DNA of 64,000 nt from Streptomyces sp. NBC_00525 (GCF_036346595.1 NZ_CP107834.1:3658001-3722000); one strand, 5' to 3'. Positions 52,162 through 60,856 are shown, numbered from the stretch's first letter. The notes: a model not told the origin generated them from the letters alone. Numbers and translations are program-made.

Positions 52162-52761
52162 ATGCGCAATCCGGCCGCTCGCGCCGTGCCGATCGTCGTG
52201 GCCCTTGGGGCGGGGCTGGTGCTGGGCCTGGCCGGTCCCGTTGCCGGAAAGTTCGACAACACCCTCTGTGAGGCCTTGAGCGTGGTCTTCTCCGGCGGGT
52301 GGCCGTGGGCCTGTTACGCCTTCGTGGTGGGCTTGCTCCGGCGATCGAGAATCGAGTCCGCGCTGCTGGCGGCCACGGGGCTGGCTGTCGGAGTGATGGC
52401 GTACTACGGCTTCAAGGACCTGTACCCGGCCGTCCCGGTCGGACTGGAAGCAGGCACCGCCGGCGACGGAGTGTCCTCCCGTGTTTTCGTGTGGGGCACA
52501 GCGGCGTTCATTTTCGGAGCGCCCGTGGGACTTGCCGGGAACTTCGCGCGAACGCCCGGAGTCGGCGGCCTGCTCCTTCGCCTTCTCATTCCACTGATCG
52601 CCTACATCGAGACCTCCCAGCGTCTGCACACCGAAGCGGACGCACGGGACGCCATTGTCGGCATCACGTGGGCCACGATCCGCGTCGCCGCCTGCCTGGC
52701 CGGTGCGTTCTTCGTGGGGCAGGCGGCACGGAACTGGTGGCGCGGGCGGCAGCCCACCTGA
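52162..52761 (+). CDS. DUF6518-like integral membrane protein
   Basis: A 199-residue protein with five to six helices: VPIVVALGAGLVLGLAGPV, FSGGWPWACYAFVVGLL, LLAATGLAVGVMAYYGF, VWGTAAFIFGAPVGLAGNF, LLLRLLIPLIAYIE and VAACLAGAFFVGQAA. It resembles DUF6518 proteins. Lying 145 bp downstream of the bacteriocin-like gene, it might give self-protection, though nothing in the sequence proves that. It converges with murP (10 bp between stops). Confidence 0.6.
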   Translation: MRNPAARAVPIVVALGAGLVLGLAGPVAGKFDNTLCEALSVVFSGGWPWACYAFVVGLLRRSRIESALLAATGLAVGVMAYYGFKDLYPAVPVGLEAGTAGDGVSSRVFVWGTAAFIFGAPVGLAGNFARTPGVGGLLLRLLIPLIAYIETSQRLHTEADARDAIVGITWATIRVAACLAGAFFVGQAARNWWRGRQPT

Positions 52762-52771
52762 CCGATCGAGG

Positions 52772-54253
52772 TCAAGTCGTTGCCGTTGCCACGGGTGCCG
52801 GTGGGTGCGAGGCCGGTTCCGCTTCCCGCTCCGCGTTGAACTCTGCCAGGAGGTCCTTGCTGAAGCCGAAGAAGTACGTGGCGAGGAAGCCCGTCAGGTA
52901 GCCGGTCAGGAGGCCGCCGCCGTAGATCGCGGCTGTTGCGGCCAGGCTGTGGTTGCCGTCCAGGAGGGGGAACAGGGCCCAGCCGGAGGGGCCGATCGCC
53001 GTGGAGCCGACCGCGTCGCCCAGTTGGTTGAAGAAGCCGACGAACGCGCCGCCGAAGGCACCGCCCACGCAGGCCGTGATGAACGGGCGGCCCAGTGGGA
53101 GCGAGACGCCGTAGATCAGGGGTTCGCCGACGCCCAGGAAGCCTGCGGGGAGCGCGGACTTGATCGTGCGGCGGATCGACTCGTTGTGGGGGAGGCGGAA
53201 GTACGCCGCCACCGCCGCGCCGACCTGGCCCGCGCCGGCCATGGCGAGGATCGGGAGTAGCACCGTGTACCCCTGCTGCTCGATCAGCGTCGTGTGGATC
53301 GGGATCAGCGCCTGGTGCAGGCCCAGCATCACCAGCGGGAGGAAGAAGCCGCCCAGGATCAGGCCCGCGCCCGCGCCGCCGTTGGACAGCAGCCAGTCCG
53401 CGAAGTCGCCGATCGCCGTGGAGACCTCGCCCGCCACGTACATCAGGCCGAAGATCGTGACCAGGCCCGAGACCAGGACCGTCAGCGTCGGCGTGACCAG
53501 CACGTCCAGCGCCTCCGGCACCCAGCGGCGGCACCACCTCTCCACGTACACCGCGAGCACCGCCGCGCCCAGCGCGCCGAGCACGCCGCCCTGGCCGGGC
53601 GAGAGCTTCTGGCCGAACGCCTCGATGTTCGCCACGCCGGGGAACACGATGATCGCCGCGACCGCGCCGCCCAGGATCGGTGTGCCGCCGAACTCCTTCG
53701 CCGTGTTGTACCCGACGAACACCGCGATCAGCGCCATGAAGCCGGACGCCATCGCCGCGAGTGCCGGGGTCACCGAGGGCAGCCATTCCAGGTTGACCAG
53801 CAGGCCGTTGAGCCCGGCGATGATGCCGCAGCCGATCAGGGCCGGGATCAGGGGCACGAAGATGTTCGCGATCCTGCGCAGGAACAGCTTGAACGGCGTC
53901 GCGTTCTTCTCCTTGCGGGCCGCCTTCATCGCGGCCCCCTGCGCGGCCAGCTCCCCCGCCGTGGGCGGGGCGGCGGGCGGGGCCTCCGCCCGCCCCTCCT
54001 CGACCAGTTTCTCGAACTCCGGGGTGACCCGGGCGACCGTGCCGGGGCCGAGCACGATCTGGTACGTGTCGTCCTCGACCACGCCCATGACCGCGGGCAC
54101 GGCCTTCAGCGCCTCGTCCTGGACGAGCGAACGGTCGCGCAGGCCCAGCCTGAGCCGGGTCATGCAGTGGGCGATGGAGCTGACATTCGCGGCGCCACCG
54201 ACGAGCGGAAGGATCGCGGCGGCAGTGGCGCGGTTCTTGTCTTCTGTAGCCAT
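52772..54253 (-). CDS. murP: PTS IIBC transporter for N-acetylmuramic acid/glucose-type sugars
   Basis: A 493-residue EIIB-EIIC protein. EIIB (1-80) has the phosphorylation Cys in SSIAHCMTRLRLGLRD. A charged linker leads to EIIC (about 110-470) with eight to ten helices, including IANIFVPLIPALIGCGIIAG and the sugar-site loop GVGEPLIYGVSLPLG. The next gene upstream is the MurQ etherase, which acts on MurNAc-6-phosphate, so MurP-like uptake is the best fit. It depends on a separate EIIA (Crr-type). The tail is Ala/Pro/Thr-rich. Confidence 0.82.
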   Translation of the reverse strand: MATEDKNRATAAAILPLVGGAANVSSIAHCMTRLRLGLRDRSLVQDEALKAVPAVMGVVEDDTYQIVLGPGTVARVTPEFEKLVEEGRAEAPPAAPPTAGELAAQGAAMKAARKEKNATPFKLFLRRIANIFVPLIPALIGCGIIAGLNGLLVNLEWLPSVTPALAAMASGFMALIAVFVGYNTAKEFGGTPILGGAVAAIIVFPGVANIEAFGQKLSPGQGGVLGALGAAVLAVYVERWCRRWVPEALDVLVTPTLTVLVSGLVTIFGLMYVAGEVSTAIGDFADWLLSNGGAGAGLILGGFFLPLVMLGLHQALIPIHTTLIEQQGYTVLLPILAMAGAGQVGAAVAAYFRLPHNESIRRTIKSALPAGFLGVGEPLIYGVSLPLGRPFITACVGGAFGGAFVGFFNQLGDAVGSTAIGPSGWALFPLLDGNHSLAATAAIYGGGLLTGYLTGFLATYFFGFSKDLLAEFNAEREAEPASHPPAPVATATT

Positions 54254-54298
54254 GGTGCGTGGTGCCTTGCTGTGCGGGGGGTGGTGGTGCGGTGGGGG

Positions 54299-55264
54299 TC
54301 AGGTGGTGCCGGAGGCGGTGGCCGCGAGGGCCGCGCGGAGGTGGCCGGACGAGTCGGACAGCAGCGCGGCGGCCGTGGGGCCGTCCACCCGGCCGAGGAT
54401 CGTCAGGATCGCGTTCTTCACCTCGCCGTCCGTCGCGGCGAGCGCCGTCTCGATCTCGTCGTCGGACGCGCCGGTCGCCAGCGCGACGATGCGCCGGGAG
54501 CGGGCCCGCAGCTTCTCGTTGGAGGCCCGGACGTCGACCATGAGGTTCCCGAACGTCTTGCCGAGCCGGATCATCGTGATGGTCGAGATCATGTTGAGCA
54601 CGAGCTTCTGCGCCGTGCCGGCCTTGAGGCGGGTGGAGCCGGTCAGCAGCTCGGGGCCGACGACGACCTCGATCGGATGCTCGGCGGCGGCACCCAGCGC
54701 GGAGCCCGCGTTGCACGACAGGCCCAGGGTCAGCGCGCCCTCCGTGCGGGCGTGCTCCACGGCCCCGATCGCGTACGGCGTACGGCCGGAGGCGGAGATG
54801 CCGACCACCGTGTCGTCGGTGGTGAGGCCCAGCGCCGTCAGGTCGGCGGCGGCCAGCTCCTTGCTGTCCTCCGCGCCCTCCACCGCCGTCACCATCGCGG
54901 ACGGGCCGCCGGCGATCAGGCCCACGACCACGGCCGGGTCGGTGTTGAACGTGGGCGGGCACTCGCTGGCGTCCAGCACGCCGAGGCGGCCCGCCGTGCC
55001 CGCGCCCGCGTAGATCAGCCGGCCGCCGCGCGCCATGCGCTCCGCGACGGCGTCGATCGCGGCGGAGATCTGGGGCAGCCGGTCGCCGACCGCGTCGGGC
55101 ACCGTGCGGTCCTCGCCGTTCATGATCCGGGCTATCTCCGCCGTGGACAGCCGGTCTATCTCGGCCAGCTCAGGGCGGAACGCCTCGGTGGTGAGGGTGT
55201 CGAGCTGTGCGCGCAGCTCGCCGTAGCCGTGGCCGTTGGCGTCGGCGTCGGTGAGGGAGGTCAT
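54299..55264 (-). CDS. murQ: N-acetylmuramic acid-6-phosphate etherase
   Basis: A 321-residue SIS-family lyase that splits the lactyl ether of MurNAc-6-phosphate to give GlcNAc-6-phosphate and lactate. It shows LDASECPPTFNTDP, GISASGRTPYAIGAVEHART and the AGTAQKLVLNMISTITMIRLG block, all standard for MurQ. Its product feeds nagA in this same window, linking wall recycling to the nagKA block. It lies between murR and murP on one strand, 70 bp after the regulator. Confidence 0.92.
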   Translation of the reverse strand: MTSLTDADANGHGYGELRAQLDTLTTEAFRPELAEIDRLSTAEIARIMNGEDRTVPDAVGDRLPQISAAIDAVAERMARGGRLIYAGAGTAGRLGVLDASECPPTFNTDPAVVVGLIAGGPSAMVTAVEGAEDSKELAAADLTALGLTTDDTVVGISASGRTPYAIGAVEHARTEGALTLGLSCNAGSALGAAAEHPIEVVVGPELLTGSTRLKAGTAQKLVLNMISTITMIRLGKTFGNLMVDVRASNEKLRARSRRIVALATGASDDEIETALAATDGEVKNAILTILGRVDGPTAAALLSDSSGHLRAALAATASGTT

Positions 55265-55334
55265 GAGGAACGGTCTGCTTTCTCGTACGGCGTGGGGTGG
55301 GGGGTTCGGAGTTCGGACGTGTGTCTGGGGGCGC

Positions 55335-56252
55335 TCAGCGGGTGCGGGGTGTGTGGCGGTGGGCCAGCGCCTCGTACGAGGCGGCCAGGGCCGGGGCCGC
55401 CGTCTCGTACGTACGCTGGGCGACGCCTATGAACAGGCAGTCGACCACCAGCAACTGGCTGGTCCGGCTCGACATCGCGGCCGGCCGCAGCTCGCTCTCC
55501 CGCGCCGTGGACGTCGTCAGCACGTGGTCCGCGTACTGCGTGACCGGGCCGGCCGGGCGGCCGGTGATCGCTACGGTCGTCGCCCCCCGGTCGAACGCGA
55601 CCCGCAGCGGTTCTATGACGTCGCCCGTCGAGCCGGAGTGCGTGATCGCGATCGCCATGTCGCCCGAGCGCAGCTGCACCGCGTTGGTCACCGCGAGGTG
55701 CGGGTCCGTGTGGGCGTGGGCGATCAGGCCGATGCGGGCCAGCTTCTGGGCCAGGTCCTGGCCGACGAGGGAGGACGCGCCCACCCCGTAGATGTCGATC
55801 CGCCGCGCGGTGGCCGCCGCGGCGACGGCGGCCCCGAGCTGCACGGTGTCCAGCCCGGCCGCCGTGTCCGCGAGGGTCTGCTGCTCGTCGTACGCCAGCT
55901 TCGCGACCACGTCCGCGATCGGGTCGTCCACGGCTATGTCCGCCGTGACCGCCGGGGCCCGGCCGGACTCCTGGTGGGCGGCGAGACCGGCGAGCGCGAG
56001 GCGCAGATCGCGGTAGCCCGGGTAGCCGAGGAGGCGGGCCGTGCGGACCACCGTCGCCTCGCTCGTCCCCGTCAGCTCCGCCAGACCGGTGACCGTCAGG
56101 GCGGCGCAGCCCGCCGGATCGCCGGCGACGGCCTCGGCGACCCGCTGCATCGAACGCGTCATGGACGGCGACAGCGTCCGCACCTTGGCGGCCAGGGCCG
56201 CCGGTGCGGGCGGTGAGTCCGCATTGAAACTTTCCTTCAAGTCATGGGTCAC
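55335..56252 (-). CDS. murR: RpiR-family regulator of the mur genes (MurR-like)
   Basis: A 305-residue protein: an N-terminal RpiR HTH (LSPSMTRSMQRVAEAVAGDP, then LTGTSEATVVRTARLLGY) and a C-terminal SIS domain with RIDIYGVGASSLVGQDLAQ and MAIAITHSGSTGDVIEPL that senses a sugar phosphate, probably MurNAc-6-phosphate. It is first in the murR-murQ-murP unit. The start is GTG 56252 with almost no ribosome site, suggesting a leaderless or weak start; two TTGAA-N7-TTCAA palindromes flank it. Confidence 0.85.
   Translation of the reverse strand: MTHDLKESFNADSPPAPAALAAKVRTLSPSMTRSMQRVAEAVAGDPAGCAALTVTGLAELTGTSEATVVRTARLLGYPGYRDLRLALAGLAAHQESGRAPAVTADIAVDDPIADVVAKLAYDEQQTLADTAAGLDTVQLGAAVAAAATARRIDIYGVGASSLVGQDLAQKLARIGLIAHAHTDPHLAVTNAVQLRSGDMAIAITHSGSTGDVIEPLRVAFDRGATTVAITGRPAGPVTQYADHVLTTSTARESELRPAAMSSRTSQLLVVDCLFIGVAQRTYETAAPALAASYEALAHRHTPRTR
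56224..56240. promoter_or_regulatory. RpiR operator 1 at the murR start
   Basis: TTGAAACTTTCCTTCAA follows TTGAA-N7-TTCAA; it lies just inside the 5' end of murR. Confidence 0.65.
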
Positions 56253-56254
56253 CT

Positions 56255-56271
56255 TTGAAAGATATTTTCAA
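56255..56271. promoter_or_regulatory. RpiR operator 2 upstream of murR
   Basis: TTGAAAGATATTTTCAA follows the same TTGAA-N7-TTCAA pattern, 31 bp from operator 1, immediately before the GTG start. Two such sites suggest cooperative binding by MurR. Confidence 0.75.
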
Positions 56272-56364
56272 CGCTTGGGCCCGTCAACCCCCTTTGGTAC
56301 GACCTGTGGAAGAAGCGGCGGATGTGACGGATGAGGGGTGCGCAGAGGGGTGGACAATGGCTGC

Positions 56365-56793
56365 ATGGAGCAGAACCCACCCGAGCCCGGCCCACCCGAG
56401 CCCGGCTCGTCGGAGTCCAACCCGACCGCGCCCGATCACCTGGAGCGGGCGCTGCACACCGCCCGCGCCCTCGTCATGGCCGACCTCGCCGCCGGGGACG
56501 TCGCCGAGGCGCAGATCGTCTCCATGGTCGAGGACGCCGTGACGCACCGCCGCTGGTGGGTGGAGCAGTGGCCGGAGGGCGCGGAGTTCGTCGTGGGCCT
56601 CGTCGCCCAGGACGTCCAGGACGCGCTCCTGGAGCGGTACGGCCGGTGGCCGCTGTGCCCCGTCTGCGACGCGGGCGACCCGCACGCGCTGGACGTCGAG
56701 CCGGAGCTCGGCCCCCACCCGCACTGGGTCTGCGCCAAGGCCGCCGTCGCCGTCGCCCCGGTCGGCGCGCTCAGCGGGATACTGCGGCCGTGA
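56365..56793 (+). CDS. Small conserved protein with CPVC-type metal site
   Basis: A 142-residue soluble protein. After a Pro/Glu-rich head, residues 35-110 are helical (VEDAVTHRRWWVEQWPEG, then GLVAQDVQDALLERYGRW). The end has CPVCDAGDPHALDVEPELG and HPHWVCAKA, a likely zinc site (Cys-x2-Cys ... Cys). It precedes the DUF4031 gene with a four-base overlap. Conserved in Streptomyces, function unknown. Confidence 0.7.
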   Translation: MEQNPPEPGPPEPGSSESNPTAPDHLERALHTARALVMADLAAGDVAEAQIVSMVEDAVTHRRWWVEQWPEGAEFVVGLVAQDVQDALLERYGRWPLCPVCDAGDPHALDVEPELGPHPHWVCAKAAVAVAPVGALSGILRP

Positions 56794-57059
56794 CGCTCTA
56801 CATAGACCCGCCGACCTGGCCCGGTCACGGGCGGCTCTGGTCGCACCTGGTCAGCGACGTGTCCTTCGAGGAACTGCACGCGTTCGCGGCGTCGATCGGC
56901 GCCCCGCCGCGCGCGTTCGAACGGGACCACTACGACATCCCCTCCATCCGGTACGGGGACGCGGTGCGGGCGGGGGCGCTGGAGATCGGCTCCAAGGAGC
57001 TGGTCCGGCGGCTCACGGCGGCGGGGCTGCGCCGCCCGAAGGGACGCCCGGCGCCGTAA
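56790..57059 (+). CDS. DUF4031 domain protein
   Basis: An 89-residue DUF4031 protein: TLYIDPPTWPGHGRLWSHLV, then FERDHYDIPSIRYGDAV and LVRRLTAAGLRRPKGRPAP. It begins at a GTG inside the stop of the preceding gene, so they are coupled. DUF4031 proteins are widespread in actinobacteria and may act on nucleotides or sugars, but no activity is established. Confidence 0.82.
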   Translation: MTLYIDPPTWPGHGRLWSHLVSDVSFEELHAFAASIGAPPRAFERDHYDIPSIRYGDAVRAGALEIGSKELVRRLTAAGLRRPKGRPAP

Positions 57060-57123
57060 CCCGACGCCGTACCCCGCCCCCGGCACCGTAACCGTGCCGC
57101 CGCCCCCGTAACCGCGCGGGCGT

Positions 57124-58380
57124 TCAGCCCGTCGCGCAGTCCGCCGACTCCACCGCCGCGCCCTTGGGCGTACCCCGCGCCACCAGCCGGGACGTCGAGG
57201 CGTGCGACCGCTGGAGCCGCAGCGAGACCACCACGACGGCCAGCGCCACCACGGTCATCGCCGCCCCGGCCCAGGCCGTCGCCTCGAACCCGAAGTCCGC
57301 GTCGATCACCGCGCCGCCCAGCCACGGGCCGCCCGTGTTGCCCAGGTTGAACGCGGCGGTCGTCGTCGCGCCCGCCAGCGTCGGGGCCGCCCCCGCCACG
57401 TTGAACATGCGGGCGTTGAGCGCGGGCGCGGTGTAGAACGCCGACAGGCCCAGCAGGAACGACAGCGTGATCACCGCCGCCTGGTTCGACGCGAACAGGG
57501 CCAGCGCCCCCAGGAACACCGTGGACGCCGCGATCCCGCTCAGCAGCACCCCGAAGAGGTGCGCGTCCGCGACCCGGCCGCCGATCGTCGTACCGACCAG
57601 GGCGCCGGCCCCGAACAGCGCCAGCACGGTCGGCACCCAGCCCGAGTCCAGCCCGGCCACATCCGTCAGCAGCGGGGCGAGGTAGCTGAACGCGCAGAAC
57701 ACGCCGCCCGCCGCGAGTGCGGTGATCACGATCGACAGCCACACCTGGCGGTCCTTGTAGATCCCCATCTCACGCCTGAGCTGCGGCTTCTCCGCCGGGA
57801 GCGGGATGCGCGGGATCAGCGTCACGACGCCGACCAGGGCCACCGCCGAGGCCGCCCCGACCGCCCAGAACGCCGACCGCCAGCCCAGGTTCTCGCCGAG
57901 GAACGCGCCCAGCGGCACGCCCAGCACGTTCGCGATGGACAGCCCGCCGATCATCACGGCCATCGCCCGCGCCCGCGCGTTCACCGGCACCATCGCGATG
58001 GCGACCGCCGCCCCGACCGCCCAGAACCCGGCGCACGCGAACGCGCTGATCACCCGGGAGGCGAACAGCACCTCGTACGAGGGCGCCAGCGCGCCCGCGA
58101 CCTGGCCGACGCCGAAGACGGAGATCAGCGAGATCAGGGTCGTCCGGCGGGGCAGCCGCAGCGTCGCCACGGCGAGCAGCGGGGCGCCGACCACCATGCC
58201 GATCGCGAACGCGGATATGAGGAGCCCGGCGCGCGGAATCGATACGCCCATGTCGTCGGCGATCGGCGGCAGCAACCCGGAGAGCATGAACTCACTCGTG
58301 CCGAGGGCGAAGACCGAGAGGCCGAGGATGTAGACGGCCAGAGGCATACGGGAACGGCCGCGCGCGGCAGAGTCAGGCAT
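57124..58380 (-). CDS. MFS drug-exporter-type transporter (Cmx/CmrA-like)
   Basis: A 418-residue 12-helix major-facilitator protein: RMPLAVYILGLSVFALGTSE, MLSGLLPPIADDMGVSIPRA, RLPRRTTLISLISVFGVG (motif A-like) and LASRV-type loops, ending with a charged tail. The FALGTSEFMLSGLLPPIA pattern is typical of the Cmx/CmrA chloramphenicol and sugar-efflux group. The start at 58380 removes eleven residues that precede the family start. The substrate is unknown. Confidence 0.85.
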   Translation of the reverse strand: MPDSAARGRSRMPLAVYILGLSVFALGTSEFMLSGLLPPIADDMGVSIPRAGLLISAFAIGMVVGAPLLAVATLRLPRRTTLISLISVFGVGQVAGALAPSYEVLFASRVISAFACAGFWAVGAAVAIAMVPVNARARAMAVMIGGLSIANVLGVPLGAFLGENLGWRSAFWAVGAASAVALVGVVTLIPRIPLPAEKPQLRREMGIYKDRQVWLSIVITALAAGGVFCAFSYLAPLLTDVAGLDSGWVPTVLALFGAGALVGTTIGGRVADAHLFGVLLSGIAASTVFLGALALFASNQAAVITLSFLLGLSAFYTAPALNARMFNVAGAAPTLAGATTTAAFNLGNTGGPWLGGAVIDADFGFEATAWAGAAMTVVALAVVVVSLRLQRSHASTSRLVARGTPKGAAVESADCATG

Positions 58381-58438
58381 AACAGCCCCCAACGCGAACG
58401 GACGGTTCCGCATTCCCGCCGGACCGTGCGTCGGGGCA

Positions 58439-58479
58439 CGTCAGCGGGTCAGCAGGTCGGCGCGTCAGCGGGTCAGCAG
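58439..58479. repeat. 17-bp direct repeat at the 3' end of the HD gene
   Basis: CGTCAGCGGGTCAGCAG occurs at 58439-58455 and 58463-58479. The second copy is the last codons of the HD gene, so the first is a duplicate of its 3' end. Confidence 0.6.
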
Positions 58480-59115
58480 CGCCAGCTCCGTCAGCAGGTT
58501 CTGCCGTGCCCGCGGCTCCCACTCCGCCACCCCGTACGGGGTACGGAACAGTCGCGGCAGGTCCAGGAGCTGCCGCAGCACTTCCGCGCGGCCCTCGCGG
58601 AACGCCTCCTCCGGCACGAAGCCGTACTCCTCGCGGACCCGGGAGGCGTACGCCGCGTACTCCGCCGGCGGGGACGCCAGGATCGCCAGGTCCGCGTCGC
58701 ACAGCACCTCGCCGTTGGTGTCGCCCGCGGCCGGGTCGTGCGTGACCGTGAGGCGGACGAGGCGGGCGACCTCCGCCACGACCGGGGCGGGCACACCGGC
58801 CTCCGGCAGGGCGCGTTCGGCCAGGGCCGCGCTGCGCTCCTCGTTCTCCGAGCGGTCGGGCCGGTAGACCGCGTCGTGGAACCAGGCCGCCAGGCGTACG
58901 GCGTCCGCGTCGGCGGCATGGTCCGCGAGCGTGTCGACGCGGTCCAGGACCGCCGTCAGGTGGGCGGTGGTGTGGTACTTGCGCTGCGGCTCCGCCCAGC
59001 GGTTCAGCAGGTTCTCGGCGTACGGAAGGGGGTCGGGGCCCTCGCCGCCGCGCCGGGCCGCGACGAGGGCGTCCTGCCAGCGGGTGCGGAGACTCTGCGC
59101 GCTGTCGTCGGTCAT
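58465..59115 (-). CDS. HD-superfamily metal-dependent phosphohydrolase
   Basis: A 216-residue HD protein: metal-site His in KYHTTAHLTAVLDRVDTL, the HD doublet in AWFHDAVYRPDRSEN, and late Asp in VLCDADLAILASP. It is the stand-alone predicted HD type without nucleotidyl or GGDEF parts; the substrate may be a nucleotide or sugar phosphate. It is 350 bp from the solute-binding operon on the same strand, with a short gap, so it could be its last gene. Confidence 0.82.
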   Translation of the reverse strand: MTDDSAQSLRTRWQDALVAARRGGEGPDPLPYAENLLNRWAEPQRKYHTTAHLTAVLDRVDTLADHAADADAVRLAAWFHDAVYRPDRSENEERSAALAERALPEAGVPAPVVAEVARLVRLTVTHDPAAGDTNGEVLCDADLAILASPPAEYAAYASRVREEYGFVPEEAFREGRAEVLRQLLDLPRLFRTPYGVAEWEPRARQNLLTELALLTR

Positions 59116-59155
59116 GACGGCGACTCTAGGCCGTGTCCCGAAGGCCCCGCACCCG

Positions 59156-60067
59156 TCAGTCCGGTGGGCTGTCGCCCGGCCGGTCCACGCAGGACAGGGC
59201 CATGATCTCGTCCTCGGTCGGCTTCGCCTCGTCCCGCGTCTCCTTGGGGACCTTGCCCAGGCTGTTCTGGAAGTCGCGTTCCCAGGCCGTGGCCCGGCGC
59301 ACGTACTCGATCAGCGCGTCGCGCAGCCGGACGCAGTCCTTGCGGTGGCCCTTGGCCATGGCGATGCCGTAGTCGTTCGGCTCGCCGAACTTGATGCCGG
59401 GCACCACCCGGAGCGTCGGGTTCGCCGCCTCGAACCCGTAAAGGATCAGCTGGTCCGTGGAGACGGCGGCGACGTCCTCCTTCCCGTCCTTGAGCGCCCG
59501 CACACACGCACTCGCGTCCTCTTCCGTCCGCAGGACGATCTTGTCGTGCGAGGGCTTGCTCAGCTCGTTGGCGGAGGTGGTGCCCTTCCATACGCAGACG
59601 ACCCTGCCGTTGAGGTCGGCCAGCTTCCGGATGCTCTTGTCGTCGTCGCGGATCAGGAACCCCTGCTGGGTGGAGGCGTACGGGCCGACGAAGTCGAGGC
59701 CGTCACCGCCCTCGTCCGCCGGCGCCATCCGGCTGGGGGTGATCGAGTACGTGGCGGCCACCAGCTGCACATCGCCGTCGTGCAGCAGCCTGGCCCGGTT
59801 CTTGGACAGCACCCCGCTGAAGCGCGGGGTGTCGTAGCCGAGCATGTTCATGAGGTTGCCGACGACGGAGATGTCGAAGCCGTTGTACTCGCCGTCGTGC
59901 GGCGAGTAGCTCGTACCGGGCTGGTCGCTCTTGGCCGCGACCTCCGTGCGGTCGCTGAGGATCGACTCCGGTTCGGAATCGCAGCCGGTCGCGGTCACGT
60001 ACAGCGCGGCCGCCGCGACGGCCGCCGTGACGGTCACCGCCCGCCGGTGCCGGACTGCTCGTGTCAT
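59156..60067 (-). CDS. Solute-binding lipoprotein (family 3), orphan
   Basis: A 303-residue exported protein: signal TVTAAVAAAALYVTATGC with a TATGC lipobox-like site at about residues 25-29, then a family-3 binding domain with NGFDISVVGNLMNML, AATYSITPSRMAPAD and LDFVGPYASTQQGFLIRD. Such proteins normally bind amino acids, but no permease or ATPase genes adjoin. It is the third gene of an operon with the membrane protein and the motif protein, so it may serve as an external sensor rather than a transport component. Confidence 0.8.
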   Translation of the reverse strand: MTRAVRHRRAVTVTAAVAAAALYVTATGCDSEPESILSDRTEVAAKSDQPGTSYSPHDGEYNGFDISVVGNLMNMLGYDTPRFSGVLSKNRARLLHDGDVQLVAATYSITPSRMAPADEGGDGLDFVGPYASTQQGFLIRDDDKSIRKLADLNGRVVCVWKGTTSANELSKPSHDKIVLRTEEDASACVRALKDGKEDVAAVSTDQLILYGFEAANPTLRVVPGIKFGEPNDYGIAMAKGHRKDCVRLRDALIEYVRRATAWERDFQNSLGKVPKETRDEAKPTEDEIMALSCVDRPGDSPPD

Positions 60068-60112
60068 CTGTGCCTCGCTCCCTGTGCGTTGTCGCCCTGC
60101 GCGTTGGCGGCG

Positions 60113-60856
60113 TCAGTCGTTGTGGAGGACGGCCCGCCAGTCGACCAGCCGCAGGGTGCAGCCCTCGACGGTCCGGACCTGCAGTTCGAAGGAGGTGCCG
60201 GACCGGTCGGCGAGATCGCCCAGCGCGAAGTCGGTGGTGGAGCGGGCGGGCAGCCGGGACCGGCGCGGGGTGACGCCCTGGGTGACCGCGGTGAGCAGGA
60301 CGTGCGTCTTGTGGGAGCACGCCGGGGCGTCCGGATCGTCCTCCCCGATCTCCAGGGTGAGCCGGAGCCGGTCCCGCCGGTCGGCGTGGTCCGGCTGGGG
60401 CAGCGTGAGGGTGAGGGCGCTGCCCGGCTCCCCGGTGAGCGGCTGCTCGCCGGTCACCCGGATCGTCGCCGGGACCTCGCCGTTGCGTACGACGTTCTGG
60501 AAGGACCACCAGCTGACCAGGGAGAGGACGAGCGAGGCGATGAGCAGCCAGGTCCGCGCCCGGTACCGGAACCCCCGGCCCTGCGGCCGGCTCGTCCCGA
60601 TGTGGATGACGGCGGTCAGGAAGGCGAGGATCAGAAAGACGAAGAAGGCGGTGTACTGCTTGCGCGGGCCGCCCGGCCAGTTCCAGGCGGCATAGCCGGC
60701 GAAGACGGTCGCCAGGACGAGGAAGAGCCAGCCCGCGACGGAGGGCATCCGCTGGAAGAAGATCTGGACCATGGTGCCGACACGGCTGATGATCGTGCCG
60801 CCGTCACCGTAGTTCTTGCCGTCGAACGAGCTCCCTGTGCCGGGACCGTCGCTCAT
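60113..60856 (-). CDS. Three-helix membrane protein with N-terminal TIISRVGTMVQ motif
   Basis: A 247-residue protein. Residues 1-35 are cytoplasmic and contain YGDGGTIISRVGTMVQIFFQ. Three helices follow: WLFLVLATVFAGYAAW, YTAFFVFLILAFLTAVIHIG and TWLLIASLVLSLVSWWSF. The rest (about 120-247) is a beta-rich exterior domain with Cys pairs (DAPACSHKTHVLLTAV and VEGCTLRLVDWRA). Its ATG overlaps the motif protein by four bases, and the solute-binding lipoprotein lies 45 bp downstream. The N-terminal motif resembles the C-terminal motif of the upstream gene. Family unknown. Confidence 0.6.
   Translation of the reverse strand: MSDGPGTGSSFDGKNYGDGGTIISRVGTMVQIFFQRMPSVAGWLFLVLATVFAGYAAWNWPGGPRKQYTAFFVFLILAFLTAVIHIGTSRPQGRGFRYRARTWLLIASLVLSLVSWWSFQNVVRNGEVPATIRVTGEQPLTGEPGSALTLTLPQPDHADRRDRLRLTLEIGEDDPDAPACSHKTHVLLTAVTQGVTPRRSRLPARSTTDFALGDLADRSGTSFELQVRTVEGCTLRLVDWRAVLHND

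Noticed and set aside
53294..55432. Plus-strand frame of 712 codons opposite murP and murQ
   Set aside because: Antisense shadow; Arg/His/Gln-rich translation without any domain, while both minus-strand genes are clear.
57202..59205. Plus-strand frame of 667 codons opposite the MFS and HD genes
   Set aside because: Shadow of real genes; repetitive Arg/His/Asp translation with no recognisable family.
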